Assembly: GCF_002999335.1 (NCBI RefSeq)
Contig: NW_020312273.1
Location: 1 to 21,681 of the forward strand
Direction: 5' to 3'
DNA from: Cyclospora cayetanensis
Taxonomy: Eukaryota > Apicomplexa > Conoidasida > Eucoccidiorida > Eimeriidae
Length of the DNA stretch: 21,681 nt
A program made the translations under genes and the position numbers. How positions within the stretch are numbered: the first letter of the stretch is position 1; each line of letters begins with the position of its first letter. The notes beneath the pieces were generated by a model. It saw nothing but the letters and a program-made list of their open reading frames with translations, was not told where the DNA came from and made no database searches. This document shows, piece by piece, positions 19,235 through 21,681 of the stretch.

Positions 19235-21681
<2,447 letters not shown>

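Overview
The window looks like nuclear DNA of an apicomplexan coccidian, most likely Eimeria or a close relative. The signs are intron-rich genes with GT-AG introns of about 100-1200 bp, GC-rich exons that carry in-frame CAG/GCA repeats coding for poly-Gln and poly-Ala, introns loaded with AT-rich microsatellites and minisatellites, and a J-domain/thioredoxin protein of the apicomplexan ER type. No bacterial operon structure, CRISPR array, tRNA or rRNA was found. The species call is inference from these traits.

Layout. (1) 1-4926, minus strand: the 5' part of a gene for a BLM10/PA200 (PSME4)-type proteasome activator. Four exons are visible (4926-2767, 2626-2435, 1614-1441, 1187-768); the rest runs off the left edge. 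Its introns hold a 44-bp tandem repeat, a 141-144-bp minisatellite and AT tracts. (2) 4927-12908: about 8 kb that is hard to read. It contains a possible two-exon (or longer) minus-strand gene of unknown function (10186-8410), a perfect 38-bp palindrome, weak retroelement-like motifs on the minus strand (about 8330-7030), a weak plus-strand candidate exon just beyond the BLM10 start, and long stretches where I see no gene. (3) 12909-18240, minus strand: a complete 11-exon gene for an ER J-domain/thioredoxin co-chaperone (PfJ2/ERdj5-like), 576 codons as modelled, with an N-terminal signal sequence, HPD motif, CEPC redox motif and C-terminal HDEL. (4) 18241-19234: a 994-bp region between two divergent start codons, presumably holding both promoters. 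(5) 19235-21681, plus strand: the 5' part of a PUS10 tRNA pseudouridine synthase gene. Four exons are visible; it runs off the right edge inside a run of about 42 CAG codons.

The three recognised genes are housekeeping functions (protein degradation, ER oxidative folding, tRNA modification) with no obvious pathway link. Exon models were built by hand from splice consensus, reading phase and family motifs. Phases close across every proposed junction in all three genes. For the J-domain/thioredoxin gene they close from ATG to stop; its least certain junction is between the last two exons.
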